Shown: positions 45,444-54,325 of the stretch, in pieces
How the letters are laid out: each line of letters begins with the position of its first letter
How positions within the stretch are numbered: the first letter of the stretch is position 1
NCBI GenBank assembly: GCA_016712635.1
Contig: JADJQS010000015.1
Span: 293,675-357,674 of the forward strand
Origin: Gammaproteobacteria bacterium
GTDB taxonomy: Bacteria > Pseudomonadota > Gammaproteobacteria > SZUA-140
Reading direction: 5' to 3'
Length of the DNA: 64,000 nucleotides
The notes under the pieces: model-generated
What the model was told of the DNA's origin: nothing
The model's input: only the letters and a program-made list of their open reading frames with translations
The model's database searches: none
Program-made: the position numbers and the translations under genes

Positions 45444-46337
45444 TCAGCGCCGTGTCCCGGCGAGGCGCGTCCAGTCGCCGCGCCGTTCCACCGGTTCCAT
45501 GGCGAAGGCTCCCTCGTAGGCGGCGCCGACCTCCGCCGCCTGGCTGTGCAGGATGCCGGACAGCACGAGGCGGCCTCCCGTTCGCAGCAGCGCGGCGAAG
45601 CGCGGCGCGAGTGTGATCAGGGGTCCGGCCAGGATGTTCGCCACGATGCAGTCGACGGGACGGTCAGGCAGGCGCGCCGGCTCAACCCCGCTCACGCGAT
45701 CGGCGACTTCGTTCTTGCCAGCGTTCTCCCCCGTCGCGTACAGCGCCTGGGGATCGATGTCGACGGCCCAGACATGTCCGGCGCCGAGCCTGGCCGCCGC
45801 CACCGCGAGGATGCCGGATCCGCAGCCGTAATCGATCATCTCCCAGCCGGGGCGAAGGTGCCGGTCGAGCCATTCCAGGCACAGCGCGGTGGTCTCGTGG
45901 GTCCCGGTCCCGAAGGCGAGACCGGGATCGAGCGTGACGATGACCGCATCCGCCGCGGGATCGGCCGGGGACTGGCTGGTAGGACAGATCCACAGGCGGC
46001 CGCCGAAGCGCATCGGATGGAACCGATCCAGCCAGACCCGCACCCAGTCGCGCTCCTGCAGGCGCCTCACGCGGCAGGCAGGCGCTTCAGGCAGCGCAAG
46101 CGACTGCTGCAGCGCGCGCAGCACCGCGGGGATGTCGGTCTCCGGCGCGAATAATCCCACCACCGCGGTCCGCGGCCACAGCGTGGTGGCGCCCGGGGCG
46201 GGTTCGAACACCGGATCGTCGGCCTCGTCTTCGAGCGTCACCGCGAGCGCGCCGGCGGCGGTGAGGTGCTCGGCGAGCTGTTCCGCCGTCGCGGCGTTCG
46301 CGGTCAATTCAAGCTGCAGCCAGTCGCGTTCAGTCAT
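45444..46337 (-). CDS. prmA: Ribosomal protein L11 methyltransferase PrmA
   Basis: Trimethylates several amines of ribosomal protein L11. The 297 residues have the N-terminal L11-recognition domain (about 1-100), then SAM motif IDYGCGSGILAVAAARLGA and the active-site NILAGPLITLAP. GLAFGTGTHETTALCLEWL precedes the SAM motif as in all PrmA proteins. It begins the prmA-DUF3426-dusB-fis-purH gene order. Confidence 0.95.
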   Translation of the reverse strand: MTERDWLQLELTANAATAEQLAEHLTAAGALAVTLEDEADDPVFEPAPGATTLWPRTAVVGLFAPETDIPAVLRALQQSLALPEAPACRVRRLQERDWVRVWLDRFHPMRFGGRLWICPTSQSPADPAADAVIVTLDPGLAFGTGTHETTALCLEWLDRHLRPGWEMIDYGCGSGILAVAAARLGAGHVWAVDIDPQALYATGENAGKNEVADRVSGVEPARLPDRPVDCIVANILAGPLITLAPRFAALLRTGGRLVLSGILHSQAAEVGAAYEGAFAMEPVERRGDWTRLAGTRR

Positions 46338-46593
46338 GTTTCAGTCCGGCAGTCTGTCAAAACGGCGTTCGGGACGGCCGGCGGGGGAACCCGCGGGGCG
46401 TGCCGTCCGTGTCATCATGAGATGCGCGCGGCGATGTCGGTATACCCTGTACCCGACCTTGCGTCGCGCGCGCGCGCAGGCTAAGGTAGACACGGACCGG
46501 CGCTATTATAAAGGCGGGAAGCCCGATCGGCTTCACAACATGCGGAAGCCGGCGCCCGCTATGCTGGCGCGCAGCCGCTGAGGAGAACTGCCC

Positions 46594-47328
46594 ATGCTCA
46601 AATCCATGCACCGCATCGCGCTGGCCGCCGTGACGCTGCTGTCCGGCACCGGCGCCGCCGTGGCCGCCGACAATGATCTCGTATTGCAGCCCATGTCACA
46701 GGGCACCTTCAACACGCTGGTGGACGAGCTCGGCATGGCGGCGGCCTATGCGCCGTTCTCGCCCGCCGAGACCCTCGGCGTGACCGGGTTCGAGCTGGGT
46801 GCGTCGGTCACCATGGTCAAGATCGACGATTCGGTGTGGAACGAGGCCTTGAGCGATGCCGATGCCCCGTCGCTGCTGCCGGTGCCGCGCCTGATGGTGC
46901 GCAAGGGCCTGCCGCTGGGCATCGACATCGGCGCCAGCTACACCAGCGTGCCGGACAGCAACGTCACCATCGTCGGCGGCGAGCTGCGCAAATCCCTCAT
47001 CGAGGGGACCACCGCGGTGCCGGCGGTATCCGTGCTGGGACATTTCAGCAATCTGAGCGGGGTGGACGACCTGGATCTTTCCACCTACGGCATCGATCTC
47101 GGCATCAGCAAGGGTTTCGCCATGTTCACCCCCTACGGCGGCATCGGGCAGGTGTGGTATGAGGGCACCGAGCACGCCGGACTCTCGCTCGATCCGCGCG
47201 ACACCTCGGAGACGCGCGGGTATCTGGGCATGCGCGTCGGTTTCCTGCCTTTCATGAACCTGACCGCCCAGGCGGACTTCACCTCGGCGGTCAGCAGCTA
47301 CACCCTCCGCCTCAACCTGGGTTTCTAA
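46594..47328 (+). CDS. Predicted outer-membrane beta-barrel protein of unknown function
   Basis: The 244 residues start with a signal peptide (HRIALAAVTLLSGTGAAVAAD). The mature part alternates polar and hydrophobic residues (GFELGASVTMVKID, GIDIGASYTSVP, YTLRLNLGF) and ends in Phe, the C-terminal signal used by BamA for barrel assembly. The length suits an 8-12 stranded barrel; it resembles DUF6588-type proteins. GAGGAG precedes the ATG by about 10 nt, and a TATTAT -10-like element is near 46503. No partner genes nearby suggest a specific role. Confidence 0.7.
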   Translation: MLKSMHRIALAAVTLLSGTGAAVAADNDLVLQPMSQGTFNTLVDELGMAAAYAPFSPAETLGVTGFELGASVTMVKIDDSVWNEALSDADAPSLLPVPRLMVRKGLPLGIDIGASYTSVPDSNVTIVGGELRKSLIEGTTAVPAVSVLGHFSNLSGVDDLDLSTYGIDLGISKGFAMFTPYGGIGQVWYEGTEHAGLSLDPRDTSETRGYLGMRVGFLPFMNLTAQADFTSAVSSYTLRLNLGF

Positions 47329-47332
47329 GAGC

Positions 47333-47361
47333 ATAGGGACAGATTTCAAATCTGTCCCTAT
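47333..47361. repeat. Perfect palindromic repeat downstream of the barrel gene
   Basis: Arms ATAGGGACAGATTT and AAATCTGTCCCTAT flank one C, 14+1+14 bp, 5 bp after the stop. It might end transcription by structure, but no T-run is present. Confidence 0.85.
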
Positions 47362-47555
47362 ACCCTACATTTATAATTGCCTATTATAACCTTCCCGTGG
47401 ACGACCCGAATCCGTTCCCGGGTCCTCCACCCCGTGTCGCCCGCCGGTATGCCTCCTTCACCACGGAATACTGGTACACTATGCGCCTTCGATATGGACA
47501 CGCTATGCGCGGCGCCACGGCCCTGTAACCCTGGACGCCGCCCGGGTTCTGCCTC

Positions 47556-47969
47556 ATGACCAAGATAATCCCGATCGTTCCGGCACATAAGATCACGCCC
47601 GAGAACAAGTGCGGCTTCTGCACCAACTCCAAGTGCTGCACGTATCTGACCCAGCAGGTCCCCACGCCGCGCTCCAAGAGTGATTTCGACCATTTGCTGT
47701 GGCAGATATCGCATCAGAACGTGCAGGTCTACAAGGACGAGGACGGCTGGTACCTCCTGGTCAACAACAAGTGCCTGCACCTGCAGCCGGGGGGGCGCTG
47801 CGGCATCTACGAGACCCGCCCGCAGGTCTGCCGCGAATACTCCAACGACTACTGCGAATTCGATTCGTCGGCCGAGGAAGGCTTCGAGCTGTTCTTCGAC
47901 GGCTATGCCGCGCTGCTGAAATACTGCCGCAAGCGTTTCAAGAACTGGGACCGCAGGGCGAAGAGCTGA
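47556..47969 (+). CDS. YkgJ family cysteine-cluster protein
   Basis: The 137 residues show the putative metal-binding pattern of YkgJ/CxxCxxCC proteins: CGFCTNSKCCTYL, then NNKCLHLQPGGRCGIYETRPQVCREY and DYCEF. Eight or more Cys could hold zinc or an Fe-S cluster. Biochemical role unknown. Confidence 0.82.
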   Translation: MTKIIPIVPAHKITPENKCGFCTNSKCCTYLTQQVPTPRSKSDFDHLLWQISHQNVQVYKDEDGWYLLVNNKCLHLQPGGRCGIYETRPQVCREYSNDYCEFDSSAEEGFELFFDGYAALLKYCRKRFKNWDRRAKS

Positions 47970-47993
47970 GGGGCCGGGGCGCCGTTTTCCCCC

Positions 47994-48689
47994 TCACACG
48001 CGATCGCGTGCCGCCGCATGCCGGGGAGGCAGGATGTCGCGAAAGCTGCGCAGCGCGGGAAAGTCCTCCGTCAGCTTCGGCCCGCCGCGCGAATCGGGCG
48101 TGCGCACGGCGAGCAGCTGCGCGATGCCGTAGGCGCGCGCAGATTTCAGCACCGACAGGTTGTCGTCGATCAGCAGGGCATGCGCCGCCTCGAATGCCTC
48201 GATACGCTGCAGATGCCCCCAGAATGCGTGGTTTTCCTTCGGGATGCCGATGGTGTGGGCGCTGATCACCGCGTCCAGGTGGCCGCCGAGCCGGGTGCGC
48301 TGCATCTTGAGCTCGAGGCTCTTGTGATGGGCGTTGGTGACCAGCACGGCGCGCCGGCCGCTCGCGCGCACGGCGTCGATGAAGTCCGTGACATGGGGAT
48401 GGACCGCGATCAGGTGCGCGACCTCGAGCTTGAGCAGGGTGATGTCCAGGTCGAGCTCCCGGCTCCAGAAGTCCACGCAGTACCAGTCCAGCGTGCCCTG
48501 CGCCGATGTGAACCGCGCATGCAGCAGGGCCTTGGCCGAGTCGAGATCGAGGCCGTGTTTTTCAGCGTAGCGTCGCGGCAGGTGCTCCTGCCAGAAATGG
48601 TTGTCGTAATAGAGATCCAGCAATGTGCCGTCCATGTCGAGCAGCACGGTACGGACTTTTTCCCAGTCGATCATAGGTTTCGCGGCCAT
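47994..48689 (-). CDS. yrfG: GMP/IMP nucleotidase (YrfG-like HAD phosphatase)
   Basis: HAD-family 5'-nucleotidase. The 231 residues have motif I VLLDMDGTLLDLYYDN, motif II LVTNAHHKS, the Lys in IGIPKENHAF and motif IV ALLIDDNLSV. It is divergent from nudE-cysQ, the usual arrangement for yrfG-nudE. Substrate (GMP/IMP) is taken from the family. Confidence 0.88.
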   Translation of the reverse strand: MAAKPMIDWEKVRTVLLDMDGTLLDLYYDNHFWQEHLPRRYAEKHGLDLDSAKALLHARFTSAQGTLDWYCVDFWSRELDLDITLLKLEVAHLIAVHPHVTDFIDAVRASGRRAVLVTNAHHKSLELKMQRTRLGGHLDAVISAHTIGIPKENHAFWGHLQRIEAFEAAHALLIDDNLSVLKSARAYGIAQLLAVRTPDSRGGPKLTEDFPALRSFRDILPPRHAAARDRV

Positions 48690-48734
48690 GGGTGATTATA
48701 TGCACGCGCGCGTGGGGTTTTGCTCCTGCGGCGG

Positions 48735-48740
48735 TATAAT
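48735..48740 (+). promoter_or_regulatory. TATAAT -10 element of nudE
   Basis: A consensus TATAAT lies 12 bp before the nudE ATG at 48753, with no clear -35 and no ribosome site. Initiation near 48747 would leave a leader of only about 6 nt, suggesting a nearly leaderless transcript. Confidence 0.45.
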
Positions 48741-48752
48741 CGGCAGTCTACC

Positions 48753-49307
48753 ATGCGCGAGAAACCCCGGATCATAAGCAGCGAGACCGTCGCCACCACG
48801 CGGATCTTCCGCATCGAACAGCTCGACCTGAGGTTTTCGAACGGCGTGTGCGTCAGTTACGAGCGGCTGCAGAGCGGCTCGGGCGGGGCTGTGCTCGTGA
48901 TCCCGATGGTCGATAACGATACCGTGCTGCTGATCCGGGAGTACGCCGCCGGCATGCACCGCTACGAGCTGGCCCTGCCCAAGGGACGGATCGAGGAGGG
49001 CGAGGACCTGCTCGAGGCGGCCAACCGCGAGCTGATGGAGGAGGTCGGGCAGGGGGCGCGCCGGCTGCGGCATATCTCCTCGGTGACGATCGCGCCGGGC
49101 TATATCGGCCACGTCACCCACCTGGTGCTGGCGCAGGACCTCTACGAGCAGCGCATCGCGGGCGACGAGCCCGAGGAGATCGAGGTGGTGCCATGGCAAC
49201 TGAGCCGGCTCAACGAGCTGATCGCCCGCGAGGACTGCACCGAGGCGCGCAGCATCGCCGCGCTGTTCATGGCGCGGGAACTTTTAACTGAGGAAGCGAA
49301 GGGTTAA
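48753..49307 (+). CDS. nudE: ADP compounds hydrolase NudE
   Basis: Nudix hydrolase of Ap3A, ADP-ribose and NADH. The 184 residues include the Nudix box, GRIEEGEDLLEAANRELMEE. The ATG at 48753 (MREKPRIISS) was chosen over a GTG-like or earlier ATG at 48720, which precedes the -10 element. Its stop is 6 bp before cysQ, indicating an operon. Confidence 0.92.
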   Translation: MREKPRIISSETVATTRIFRIEQLDLRFSNGVCVSYERLQSGSGGAVLVIPMVDNDTVLLIREYAAGMHRYELALPKGRIEEGEDLLEAANRELMEEVGQGARRLRHISSVTIAPGYIGHVTHLVLAQDLYEQRIAGDEPEEIEVVPWQLSRLNELIAREDCTEARSIAALFMARELLTEEAKG

Positions 49308-49313
49308 CGGGCA

Positions 49314-50150
49314 ATGACGAACACGGACAAGATGACGAGCGCCGATCTGCGGAAGCTGATCGCGCCGGTGGTGGAGATCGCGCGGACGGCGGGGGCGAAG
49401 ATCGTCGAGATCTACAACCGCGGGTTCAGCGTCGAGCACAAGGAGGACAAGTCCCCGCTCACGGAGGCGGACATGGCCGCGCACCACGCCATCGTCGCGG
49501 GACTCTCCGCGCTGACGCCGGAGCTGCCGGTGCTGTCGGAGGAATCGGCCGCGCTGCCCTTCGCCGAGCGCGCCGCATGGCGCCGTTACTGGCTGGTGGA
49601 TCCGCTCGACGGCACGCGCGAGTTCGTCAAGCGCAACGGCGAGTTCACCGTCAACATCGCGCTGATCGAGAACCATGAGCCGGTGCTCGGCGTGATCCTG
49701 GTACCGGTCACCGGCCTGTGCTACTACGCAGCGCGCGGCGGCGGCGCCTTTCTCCAGCGGCCAGGGGACCAGGCGGCCGCGATCCGCGTGCGCCTGCTCG
49801 ACCTGGCCCATGTCATCGTCGCGGGCAGCCGCTCGCACGCCGGCGGCACGCTGGCCGGCTTCCTGGCGAACATCGGCAGCCACGAACTGATCAGCATGGG
49901 CAGCTCGCTCAAGTCCTGCCTGGTGGCCGAAGGCCGCGCCGACGTGTACCCGCGCCTGGGTCCGACCTCCGAATGGGACACCGCGGCCGCGCACTGCATC
50001 GTCGAGGAGGCCGGCGGCCGTGTCACCGACACCGCCATGCGCCCGCTGCGCTATAACACCAAGGAATCGCTGCTCAACCCCGACTTCTTTGTCTCCGGCG
50101 ATCCCGCCCACGACTGGTCGCGCTACCTGCCTCCGGCGGAACCGCGGTAA
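49314..50150 (+). CDS. cysQ: 3'(2'),5'-bisphosphate nucleotidase CysQ
   Basis: Dephosphorylates PAP, the toxic product of PAPS reduction, to AMP. The 278-residue inositol-monophosphatase-fold protein has the metal motif VDPLDGTREFVKRNGEF, upstream EESA and C-terminal WDTAAAHCIVEEAGG. It completes the sulfur-assimilation set of the window (cysH, sulfite reductase, cysB) although separated from it. A second ATG at 49332 is possible. Confidence 0.94.
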   Translation: MTNTDKMTSADLRKLIAPVVEIARTAGAKIVEIYNRGFSVEHKEDKSPLTEADMAAHHAIVAGLSALTPELPVLSEESAALPFAERAAWRRYWLVDPLDGTREFVKRNGEFTVNIALIENHEPVLGVILVPVTGLCYYAARGGGAFLQRPGDQAAAIRVRLLDLAHVIVAGSRSHAGGTLAGFLANIGSHELISMGSSLKSCLVAEGRADVYPRLGPTSEWDTAAAHCIVEEAGGRVTDTAMRPLRYNTKESLLNPDFFVSGDPAHDWSRYLPPAEPR

Positions 50151-50152
50151 GA

Positions 50153-50227
50153 GGGGACAGATTTCTCAATCTGTCCCCGGGAAAGTATAACCGCCGCAAA
50201 CGGGGACGGATTTTCAAATCCGTCCCC
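50153..50227. repeat. Two palindromic repeats between cysQ and DUF3617 gene
   Basis: 50153-50178 has arms GGGGACAGATT and AATCTGTCCCC; 50202-50227 has GGGGACGGATTT and AAATCCGTCCCC. The second is a variant with G in place of A, paired by a matching change, so the stem is conserved. Confidence 0.85.
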
Positions 50228-50282
50228 GCGAACCTGTGCAACAGCACGCCAAAGCTCGACAAAACATTCAAGGAGTCGCCCC

Positions 50283-50705
50283 GTGACCAATGCCCGCTGG
50301 ATATTCGCAAGCCTGCTGTTGCTGCCGTTCGCCGTCCACGCCGCCGGCATGAAGGTCGAGCCCGGCCAGTGGGAGTTCCGCAGCACGTCCAATCTGCCCA
50401 TGATGCTGGGCAAGCCGCCGGCGGTGACGACGCGCTGCCTGAACGCGGGCGAGGTCTCGCCCGACACCTTCCTGAAGGACGTGCAGATCGAGGGCTGCGC
50501 GGTGGTGGAATCGCGCGCCGATGCCGCGTCGCTGCACTGGAAGCTGAGCTGCAGGCAATCGGGCGGCGCGTTCACCGGCGCGGCCGACTTCACCTCCACC
50601 GGCAGCGCGGTGCGCGGCGTGCTGAAGGTGACGCTGCCGGCCGCGATCATGCCGCTGGATTTCGAGCAGGAGTGGGAAGGCCGCCGTCTCGGTGCCTGTC
50701 AGTAG
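50283..50705 (+). CDS. DUF3617-type exported protein
   Basis: The 140 residues begin at GTG and have a signal peptide (WIFASLLLLPFAVHAAG) followed by KVEPGQWEFRSTSNLPMM, the typical DUF3617 start, and a CL...C pair. No function known; periplasmic location inferred. An AAGGAG ribosome site is about 7 nt upstream. Confidence 0.72.
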   Translation: MTNARWIFASLLLLPFAVHAAGMKVEPGQWEFRSTSNLPMMLGKPPAVTTRCLNAGEVSPDTFLKDVQIEGCAVVESRADAASLHWKLSCRQSGGAFTGAADFTSTGSAVRGVLKVTLPAAIMPLDFEQEWEGRRLGACQ

Positions 50706-50772
50706 GGATTCATTCGAAGCCGCGCCCCACGATCCGGAGCCGGCATGTTTACCGCTGACGCTGGATAAAACC

Positions 50773-50805
50773 CCGCCGCTCCCCGTCCCGGAGCGGCGGT
50801 TTCGT
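50773..50805. terminator. Bidirectional intrinsic terminator
   Basis: Stem CCGCCGCTCC (50773-50782) with GGAGCGGCGG (50790-50799) and a 7-nt loop, followed on the plus strand by TTTCGTTT and preceded by AAAA (T-run on the minus strand). It can end both the DUF3617 gene and the convergent mscL. Confidence 0.85.
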
Positions 50806-50819
50806 TTCCGGGATCCCGC

Positions 50820-51272
50820 TTACGCGACGTCGGACGTGCAGTGCGGGCAGCGCGTCGCCTTGATCGGGATGGCGCTGAAGCAGCGCGGGCAGTCCTTGGT
50901 GGTCGGCGCCGCGGCGGGGGCCTTCTCCTCGCGGCGCAGACGGTTGATGCTGGTGATGAGCATGAACACCGCGAAGGCGACGATCAGGAAGCTGATCACC
51001 GAATTGATGAACAGTCCGTAGTTGAGCGTCACCGCGCCGGCCGCCTTCGCGGCCGCGGTCGAGGCATACGGACCGGCCACCGTGGCGCCTTCCTTCAGCG
51101 TGACGAACAGATCGGAGAAATCCACCCCGCCCACCAGCAGTCCGATCGGCGGCATGATGACGTCGTCGACCATGCTCTTGACGATGGTGCCGAAGGCGCC
51201 GCCGATGATGATACCGACGGCCATGTCGACGACATTGCCGCGCATCGCGAATTCCTTGAACTCCTTTAACAT
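50820..51272 (-). CDS. mscL: Large-conductance mechanosensitive channel MscL with a C-terminal zinc ribbon
   Basis: Homopentameric safety valve in the inner membrane. From the ATG at 51272 (AGGAG nearby) it has 150 residues: MLKEFKEFAMRGNVVDMAVGIIIGGAFG as TM1, a periplasmic loop, and VISFLIVAFAVFMLITSINRL as TM2. After the cytoplasmic helix, the tail carries CPRC and CPHC, a zinc-ribbon pair absent from E. coli MscL (136 aa). Confidence 0.93.
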   Translation of the reverse strand: MLKEFKEFAMRGNVVDMAVGIIIGGAFGTIVKSMVDDVIMPPIGLLVGGVDFSDLFVTLKEGATVAGPYASTAAAKAAGAVTLNYGLFINSVISFLIVAFAVFMLITSINRLRREEKAPAAAPTTKDCPRCFSAIPIKATRCPHCTSDVA

Positions 51273-51791
51273 GGCGTGTGCTCCTTCTTGTTGTTGCCGT
51301 TGGTCCAGGTAAACAGGTCCAGGGAAGCCCTGATTGATTTCTGTAACGTCATCCCCGAAAGCGGGGGTCCAGTAAGCCGCTGAATTGAAAGCCCTGGATT
51401 CCGGGCCTACGCCCCGTTCCGCCCGGAATGACGAACTGATCAGAGGTTCCCTTATCGCTGGCGGCAGTTTACCGCCAAATGCCATGACTGTGGTAGTGGT
51501 TAAAGCGGCACGGTTGCGGTGGGAATGGTGCAATCATCGAATAACCCAGATTCTGTCTCATACTATTCTGATACGTTAGTTTTCCAGTCGGCGTTATCCG
51601 TCGAATATCCATTTTTATCATCTATCCTGTTAATGCCCCTTGATGATAAACAGGGTAATAGACATTGATGCGAGTTGAGTATAAAACTTGTGTGTTATAA
51701 AGCAAAATTTGTAAATCTGTTCACTGTTATGTGGCGTTAGGGCTGAAGATTTACGAATGTGAATTCGCAGGATAGATGCTCGGAATATCAG
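51273..51791. other. Left border of the AT-rich island: REP/MIC-like element then AT-rich leader
   Basis: 51348-51432 is an imperfect palindrome bounded by GTCAT and ATGAC with inner arms ATTCCGGGC and GCCCGGAAT. Composition then falls sharply (from about 51530) into AT-rich DNA up to the island gene. No integrase, att repeat or other gene is seen. Confidence 0.65.
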
Positions 51792-53848
51792 ATGACTATA
51801 ACGACTAATCTACCAAATAGGGTTCGAAACACTCAGCTGCCATACTCCCAAGGGCTGATGCCGCTATTTGAGGCTGTACAGAACTCTATCCATTCCATCG
51901 ACGAAGCAAAAGGTGCAAATGGCGGTGGGCGCATCCGTATAGTTGTAAAGCGGAACCCTCAATATACGTTGCCCCAGAAAGATACGGCACCAAAACGAGG
52001 CCCAGATTCTCTTCCGGAAATAATGGGATTCGAGATTATTGACGATGGCGCAGGCTTTAACGATAAAAATTTTGAATCTTTTGAAACGCTCGATAGCGAT
52101 CTCAAGGCGTCGATCGGTGGTCGAGGAGTCGGTCGACTTCTATGGCTGAAAGCGTTTAAGAATGCATCAGTCAGGAGCGTCTATCTCGATAAATCAGGGT
52201 CAAGAATGCGGCGCCAGTTCAATTTTACGGCAAAACTGGGAGTCGTAAGTGGCGAACCGATTGCAGTAGGAGACGATGAGCCAATTGCGACGACTGTGGC
52301 GCTAAACGATTTTGATGAGCGATACAGAAATGCGTCGCGAAACACTGGTGAGGCAATCGCGAATCTACTATTCCAGCACTGCTTGTGGTATTTCGTTCGA
52401 GCAGGTGGGGGCCCAAGTATTGTCGTTCAAGACGGTGAGTCAGTCATCAGATTGGACGATGTTTATGAGGCACATATGCACTCGTCAACGCAAACGGAAA
52501 GTCTTACTTTAAAGAATATCTCTTTTGAGTTGCTACATATAAAGTTGCGTGCAGCTCATGCGCAGTCCCATAGAATCGGTTGGTGCGCTGCTAATCGTCT
52601 CGTTAAAGAAGACGGCATTACTTCGAAGATTCCAGGGCTGTTCGGAAAACTTGGTGAAGAAGAAAGTCCATTTATATACATGTGTTATGTGAGTTCACCA
52701 TATCTGGATGAGCGCGTCCGGCCAGAACGCACTGACTTTCTCTGGAGCAATCTTCTGCTGGTGATACGTTGCTCTCCAAGACAGAATTTACACTTGACGA
52801 ATTGTCGAAAGAAATACTCGCGCGTATCAGTATTTATCTTGAGCCTTACTTAACTGTGAAGCGCGAAGCGGGCTTAAAGCGGATCAATCAGTTCGTGGTA
52901 GAGGTGCAACCGCGATATCGCGCCATTTTGGAGTACGTTCCAGACGAGGAAAAATACGTCGATCCAGAGATCTCGGATAAGGATCTCGACCTTCTATTGC
53001 ATAAATACCGATCTGAGAAGGAGCGCGAGCTGATTTCGGAAGGGCACAAAATAATGCAGCCTTCCGAAAGTGAAAACCTATTTCAATATGAGTCTCGCGT
53101 AAAAGATTATCTGAAGCTGGCGGATGACATAAAGAAATCCGATTTGGCGGAATATGTCTCACATAGAAAAGTGATACTCGATCTTCTCGGTGTTGCAATA
53201 GCACAGCAAGATAATGGTAAGTATTCTAAAGAAGAACTAATTCACGACATGATCATGCCTCTTAGGAAAACATCCAATTCGGTAGAATTCGAGCGAAATA
53301 ATCTATGGCTGATAAACGAACGACTAGCCTTCCACGACTTTCTTTCCTCAGATACAACGCTGAAGGCGATTCCGATCACTGATTCAGTTGACACCAAAGA
53401 GCCGGATGTTGTAGCCCTGAATGTTTACGATGAGCCGCTGCTCATTGCGGAAGGGAAAACATTACCGCTGGCATCTATTGTTGTTGTTGAACTTAAACGA
53501 CCAATGAGAAATGACGCTAAAGCAGGTGAGGCACATGATCCTATTGAGCAGGCGCTTGGGTATTTGGATCGGATTCGTAAGGGCGGCGTACTTACGTCGT
53601 CTGGACGGCCTATTCCAAATTCGCCAGATATTCCAGGATTTTGCTATATAGTTTGCGATCTTACATCTAGTGTAAGGAGGCGCTGCGATTTGGCTGGTCT
53701 AACTGTCACTAGCGATTACCTTGGATATTTCGGGTTCAACCAGAATTACAAAGCGTATATTGAAGTAATCTCTTTTGACCAACTGCTGAGGGGTGGGCGC
53801 GAACGAAATCGTGCATTTTTTGATCGTCTTGGTCTTCCAAATAACTAG
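51792..53848 (+). pseudogene. GHKL-ATPase plus PD-(D/E)XK-like nuclease protein, one frameshift; probable defence-type gene
   Basis: Read as one gene of about 685 residues. The first frame (ATG 51792) has a GHKL ATPase: LFEAVQNSIHSIDEA (N box, about 25-39), IIDDGAGFN (G1, about 82) and SIGGRGVGRLLWLKAF (G2, about 106). It runs into RPERTDF at about 52737, where the frame breaks; the +1-related frame continues LEQSSAGDTLLSKTEFTLDELSKEI to the stop at 53848. The second part contains EPDVVALN and SIVVVELKRP, the Asp and E-x-K pattern of PD-(D/E)XK nucleases. GC and codon use are much lower than in neighbours, with REP-like elements on both sides, so it is likely acquired. It could be a true pseudogene, a frameshift-regulated gene or a sequencing error. 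Not recognised as a named system. Confidence 0.7.
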
Positions 53849-53903
53849 CGAGAAATCGCCACACAAAAATGTTGCAGAAAGCGTATCCCAGAGGGAATCA
53901 AAT

Positions 53904-53966
53904 GGAATCCGGGATAAACAAAGATGATTAAACCCTTCCCGGATTCCGCTAGCGCTGCATCCGGGC
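53904..53966. repeat. REP-like inverted repeat at the right border of the island
   Basis: GGAATCCGGG (53904-53913) and CCCGGATTCC (53938-53947) are perfect inverted copies, followed by GCATCCGGGC (53957-53966). It marks the return to GC-rich sequence. Confidence 0.75.
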
Positions 53967-54001
53967 TACATTTGATTTTCGGCATGGCTGAGGGGTAATA
54001 C

Positions 54002-54325
54002 GTGAATAACAAAATCAATCTGATGAGCGACGCCTTCCAGTCATTCCTAAAGGAGGCCCCCAAGCATGCGCAGGCGTGGATGGATGCGGTGCAGGGGCTG
54101 GCCGGCGCGAGTGCGCTGGACAGCAAGACCGAGAGCCTGGCGTACCTCGCGGTGCTGGCGGCGCTGCGACTCGACAGCGGCGTGCCGTTCCATGTAGTGA
54201 TCGCGAAAGAGGCCGGAGCCACGCGCGCGGAGATCATCAGCGCGATCCTGGTCGGCCTGCCGGCGGCGGGCAACGGCGTGACGCACGTGCTGCCGGCGGC
54301 GATGCGGGCCTACGACGAGGCATGA
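54002..54325 (+). CDS. AhpD-like (carboxymuconolactone decarboxylase family) protein without cysteines
   Basis: The 107 residues start at GTG 54002 with a GAGGGG ribosome site. The helical AhpD-like core is visible: ESLAYLAVLAALRLDSGVPFHVVIAKEAGATRAEIISAILVGLPAAG. The family's redox CxxC is absent: no Cys occurs, and the motif region reads SGVPFHV. It may be a non-redox member. The stop overlaps the next ATG by 4 bp. Confidence 0.75.
   Translation: MNNKINLMSDAFQSFLKEAPKHAQAWMDAVQGLAGASALDSKTESLAYLAVLAALRLDSGVPFHVVIAKEAGATRAEIISAILVGLPAAGNGVTHVLPAAMRAYDEA

Noticed and set aside
51715..51760. attC-like TTATGTGGCGTTAGGG before the island gene (integron cassette?)
   Set aside because: Only the GTTAG-like core is present; no paired R''/L'' boxes on the other side of the gene and no integrase in the window.
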